From an uncultured Blautia sp. (GTDB lineage Bacteria; Bacillota; Clostridia; Lachnospirales; Lachnospiraceae), in NCBI GenBank assembly GCA_900547615.1, contig URHH01000017.1, positions 1 through 34,093 on the forward strand: 34,093 bases of DNA, in the 5' to 3' direction. Positions 31,462 to 34,093 of this stretch are shown here, one piece after another. The position numbers and the translations under genes were made by a program. Below the pieces are notes generated by a model, which had not been told where the DNA came from, ran no database searches, and was given only the letters and a program-made list of their open reading frames with translations. Positions within the stretch are counted from its first letter, which is position 1, and each line of letters opens with the position of its first letter.

Positions 31462-33765
31462 TTATTTCATTTCCAATCCTGTCTGAGTAGATGGATTTGT
31501 TTCCACCAGCGCATTCTTGTATAACATATAGTAAGCTGCCGCAGACCAGGAGAAATTCTTAGTATGAAGTCCCTCTCCTGTAACCGGATTGTAATTTTCC
31601 TGAATTGCCGCGTCACCCAGAAGGCCTTCCGCTCCATCGAACAGTTTATAAGCAAGCTCTTTTGCTTCCTCTTCGTATCCGTAATTCTGGAGCGCTTCTA
31701 CACCGTACAGCGCCTGATCCAGCCATACAGGACCTCTCCAGTAACGATATGGATTAAACTTGTCATTGTCAAAAGATGCGGTTGGCATCGGAACTCTCAG
31801 GTTGAATTTTTCTTCGTCCATCATATTGTCCTTTACCTTCTCCGCTCTGTCTGCAGGAGCCAGCTTTGCCCAAAGAGGAAGCCAGCCTTCTGTTCCCTTA
31901 CCTCTGTTTGTAAGGATTTTCTTCTCAGAACCGTCCTCGTTGATCTGCAGATCATAATAGAAACCTGTTTCCTCATCCCACATATTTGTGTTGATATAGT
32001 CTGCAAGTTCGGCTGCTTCTTCTTCATATTTTGCAGCATCTTCTGTCTTTCCAAGTTCTTCTGCTATAGATTTCAGGAAACCTTTTTCTGCATAAAGCAT
32101 CGCATTCAAATCGACAGATTCCTGATTCAGAGAATATCCAACTACTTCGCCTTCTGCATTCTCATTTTCATATACAAGTACGCCTACATCATCTGGTCCG
32201 TTTCCTTCCTGATCAAAGCGTGTTGCGTTATCCATGCCGCTTTCCCATGCTGCCGCCTCAATGATGTTTTCTACATTTAATAACGGTTTTCCATTTTCAT
32301 CTTTCAGGATATTTCCATCTTCGTCTTTCTGATAATGTGCGTCGTCAACCATGCCGCCGTATTCCGCAACACCATTGTGGTCTGTATCACGGTTAGTATA
32401 CCACCAATCGTGATATGCCGTCAACTTAGGATACATTTCCTCAAGAAATTCTTTATCTCCGCCTTCCTGATATACTTTCCATACGCCCCATGCTGCAAGA
32501 GGAGGTTTTGAATTTCTGAAGTTTTCAGAACCTTCTTTATAAGTAAAGCAGTCAAAAATTGTTCCTGCGTCCTGCGGACGTACCGGATCATCTTCCTGGA
32601 TCTGGTAGTCAAACATACAACGGATTCCATCTGCTGCAAGCTGAGGATCAAACTCTGCAATACCTGCTGCATTTTTCCATGTATCCCAGCCCCATACGCC
32701 ATTAAACCACATATAGGACATAGATGGAGTCAGACCACTGTGTTTATATTTTCCTGCCGGACTCTTCCAGTTTGTGATCAGCGTTTCCATAGCTTTTACA
32801 GTCGCATTTTTATATGGCTTCGGAACATCATCTTCTTTATCAAATGTTTTATCTAAATATTCCTGCCATCTTGTACGGTTTTCTTCAAACGCTTTCTCCG
32901 GCTCCGTAAACAGCCCTTCCACTACTTTTGACTCTTCTGCTGCCTCGTCTGCTGTAAAAGTATAGCTTTCTGCTGTATAGGTGACATATGGTGTTCCCTT
33001 TTCCACAGTTACAGGCTCGTTTAATCTGGAAACATAACTCATTTTATCTTCTGCAATTTCTGTTGTTACTTCCTCACTGTGACGGATTGTATACTTTGTC
33101 TCCTCCGTTGTTGTCCAGGCGTCAGAATATTCCGTAAAGCCTACCTGTACTCCATTTTCACAGTCTTCAAATGTGGCATTTGTCGGATAAGCGTCATCTC
33201 CGATATTATTATGGTCAAAAACCTTTCCGTCCCACGCTACATCAAGAACCAGCGGCTCATCTGAATAATTCTCGATTGTTGTGCGGACATAATTTGTTCT
33301 TCCGCTCGCAAAGATCAGTTCCAGGGTTACTTTGTACTCATCACGTTCTTCATAATACTGCATTAATTTTCCCGGATAGTATGCCGTGTAGGTTCTTGCA
33401 TCTGTAAGGTCAATCTCTTCCCCGTCTGCTTTTTTCAGTTTCAGACGACTAATGCAGTCTGATAAATTCATTCCTATATCCTGACCGATAATATGCGGAC
33501 CTGCAAATCCTCCATATGTATCTACATCATCTAATGTGTGAAGATGATACCCATGCCATGCACCCATATCGGAGAAAATATTGAATTTATCTGTCTCATA
33601 GTATCCGTAAGCAGTTTCGTCCAATCTTGCTGTTACGTCCAGCACATTTGCAAAGTCTTCCTGTGTGTAAAGGGATTCCGCCTGAACATTTACGCTTCCC
33701 ATCATTCCTGCTGTCATGCAGGCAACCATAAGAAGGCTGATTTTTTTATATACTTTTTTCCTCAT
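31462..33765 (-). CDS. Secreted GH63-family glycosidase (YgjK-like)
   Basis: A 767-residue protein with an N-terminal signal peptide (KKISLLMVACMTAGMMGSVNVQA). It aligns along its length with E. coli YgjK: an N-terminal beta-sandwich (FSDMGAWHGYHLH ... YGGFAGPHI), then an (alpha/alpha)6 barrel with GVWGWDTWKNA, DDPVRPQDAGTIFDCF, LTAYHDWWYTNRD, AWESGMDNATRFD (general-acid Asp) and AIQENYNPVTGEG (catalytic-base Glu). Tandem repeats, carbohydrate-binding domain and sorting signal are absent, so it is probably free or loosely held outside the cell. YgjK acts on short alpha-glucosides; the exact substrate here is unknown. The start at MRKKVYKK (33765) is chosen because AAGGTGA precedes it; the ATG 21 nt upstream lacks an RBS. 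Confidence 0.9.
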   Translation of the reverse strand: MRKKVYKKISLLMVACMTAGMMGSVNVQAESLYTQEDFANVLDVTARLDETAYGYYETDKFNIFSDMGAWHGYHLHTLDDVDTYGGFAGPHIIGQDIGMNLSDCISRLKLKKADGEEIDLTDARTYTAYYPGKLMQYYEERDEYKVTLELIFASGRTNYVRTTIENYSDEPLVLDVAWDGKVFDHNNIGDDAYPTNATFEDCENGVQVGFTEYSDAWTTTEETKYTIRHSEEVTTEIAEDKMSYVSRLNEPVTVEKGTPYVTYTAESYTFTADEAAEESKVVEGLFTEPEKAFEENRTRWQEYLDKTFDKEDDVPKPYKNATVKAMETLITNWKSPAGKYKHSGLTPSMSYMWFNGVWGWDTWKNAAGIAEFDPQLAADGIRCMFDYQIQEDDPVRPQDAGTIFDCFTYKEGSENFRNSKPPLAAWGVWKVYQEGGDKEFLEEMYPKLTAYHDWWYTNRDTDHNGVAEYGGMVDDAHYQKDEDGNILKDENGKPLLNVENIIEAAAWESGMDNATRFDQEGNGPDDVGVLVYENENAEGEVVGYSLNQESVDLNAMLYAEKGFLKSIAEELGKTEDAAKYEEEAAELADYINTNMWDEETGFYYDLQINEDGSEKKILTNRGKGTEGWLPLWAKLAPADRAEKVKDNMMDEEKFNLRVPMPTASFDNDKFNPYRYWRGPVWLDQALYGVEALQNYGYEEEAKELAYKLFDGAEGLLGDAAIQENYNPVTGEGLHTKNFSWSAAAYYMLYKNALVETNPSTQTGLEMK

Positions 33766-33805
33766 ACCTGTCACCTTGTTATCCATTGTTTTTTGTTACG
33801 TACTA

Positions 33806-33819
33806 AATAATCGATTATT
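33806..33819. promoter_or_regulatory. Palindromic operator-like site near the GH63 start
   Basis: AATAATCGATTATT is a perfect 14-bp palindrome about 40 bp before the start codon. It overlaps the -10 (AATAAT, 33814-33819) of a possible second promoter whose -35 TTGACA is at 33837-33842. It is a candidate repressor site, for the disrupted ROK protein or another sugar regulator. Confidence 0.5.
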
Positions 33820-33864
33820 AGTTTATTATGTTTATTTGTCAATTAAATTAACAAATCTATAGTT

Positions 33865-33893
33865 AGTATATGACTCATATTTGTCATTGTCAA
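33865..33893 (-). promoter_or_regulatory. Main promoter of the GH63 gene
   Basis: Minus strand: consensus -35 TTGACA (33888-33893), 17-nt spacer, -10 TATACT (33865-33870), about 95 nt before the start codon. Confidence 0.75.
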
Positions 33894-33932
33894 CACCCTG
33901 TGTTTTTTTCGTCATTATAGTCATATTTGACA
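33875..33932. repeat. Two copies of TCATATTTGWCA around the GH63 promoter
   Basis: TCATATTTGTCA at 33875-33886, inside the spacer of the main promoter, and TCATATTTGACA at 33921-33932, offset by 46 bp. The second is part of the palindrome GTCATATTTGAC, and a related TTATTTGTCAA is at 33832-33842. These may be operator sites for a regulator of the glycosidase. Confidence 0.4.
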
Positions 33933-33933
33933 G

Positions 33934-34093
33934 TGGATTTTTGTGCAGTTTTTACAAGACAACATATATAAATTGCAAAGACGACAAATATAAAAAACAT
34001 AACTGTAGTGGATTTAGAAAATTTTCAAACGCATTGGCTTAAATATGGGACTATCACATCATAGCGCAGCCAATGGCTGCAATCAAATAAAAA
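33934..34093. other. Right-edge non-coding stretch
   Basis: No coding frame is visible. Near the edge, GCAGCC-AAT-GGCTGC (34066-34080) forms a short hairpin followed by AATCAAATAAAAA on the plus strand. It may belong to the end or the leader of a gene outside the window. Confidence 0.4.

Noticed and set aside
1..34093. CRISPR array, tRNA or rRNA genes
   Set aside because: No regularly spaced repeats, and no tRNA or rRNA signatures were seen on either strand.

Overview
The window reads as the chromosome of an anaerobic, low-to-medium GC Firmicute, most likely a gut member of the Lachnospiraceae. This rests on the agr-type quorum-sensing genes, a Flp1/Tad pilus locus with an FHA protein of the kind seen in this family, a class III anaerobic ribonucleotide reductase, a folate ECF S component under a THF riboswitch, and strong AGGAGG ribosome binding sites. 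No rRNA, tRNA or CRISPR array was seen. Genus-level placement is not possible by eye.

Layout, mostly on the minus strand. 1-2.97 kb: a four-gene operon with a small secreted 127-aa protein, a secreted PepSY-like protein and two polytopic membrane proteins. 3.0-5.95 kb: a complete agr system (agrA, agrC, agrD, agrB); agrD is only 48 codons. The promoters of agrDB and of the secreted-protein operon carry near-identical LytTR-type direct repeats with the same geometry, so the two are probably one autoinducing quorum circuit and its output. 6.0-15.5 kb: a compact, translationally coupled tad pilus operon (tadV, tadZ, tadA, tadB, tadC, flp, tadG-like, two tadE-like genes, a second A24 peptidase, FHA protein) with its own promoter and a long leader. 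15.6-17.4 kb: a plus-strand GNAT acetyltransferase, then folT with a THF riboswitch. 17.4-18.2 kb: AT-rich, with two small plus-strand ORFs. 18.2-22.4 kb: operon nrdD, a TIGR04076-type protein, and a TrpB2-type tryptophan synthase beta chain. 22.4-26.25 kb: operon glmM, TPR lipoprotein, hflX. 26.28-26.44 kb: a 166-nt element that folds as a closed multi-arm RNA on the plus strand. 26.5-27.45 kb: a sugar-nucleotidyltransferase-like gene. 27.5-31.4 kb: a ROK regulator gene interrupted by a complete IS66-family element. 31.46-33.77 kb: a secreted YgjK-like GH63 glycosidase with operator-like sites upstream.

The best-supported new observations are: (1) the twin LytTR-box quorum circuit controlling an uncharacterised secreted protein; (2) the IS66 insertion, with a perfect 8-bp target duplication, that severs the ROK gene from its native start codon and RBS, which lie next to the glycosidase gene; (3) the 166-nt multi-arm structured element, with a GNRA tetraloop and G-A pairs that make sense only on the plus strand; (4) a TadE-like protein carrying two tandem YH...C...CxxC modules.
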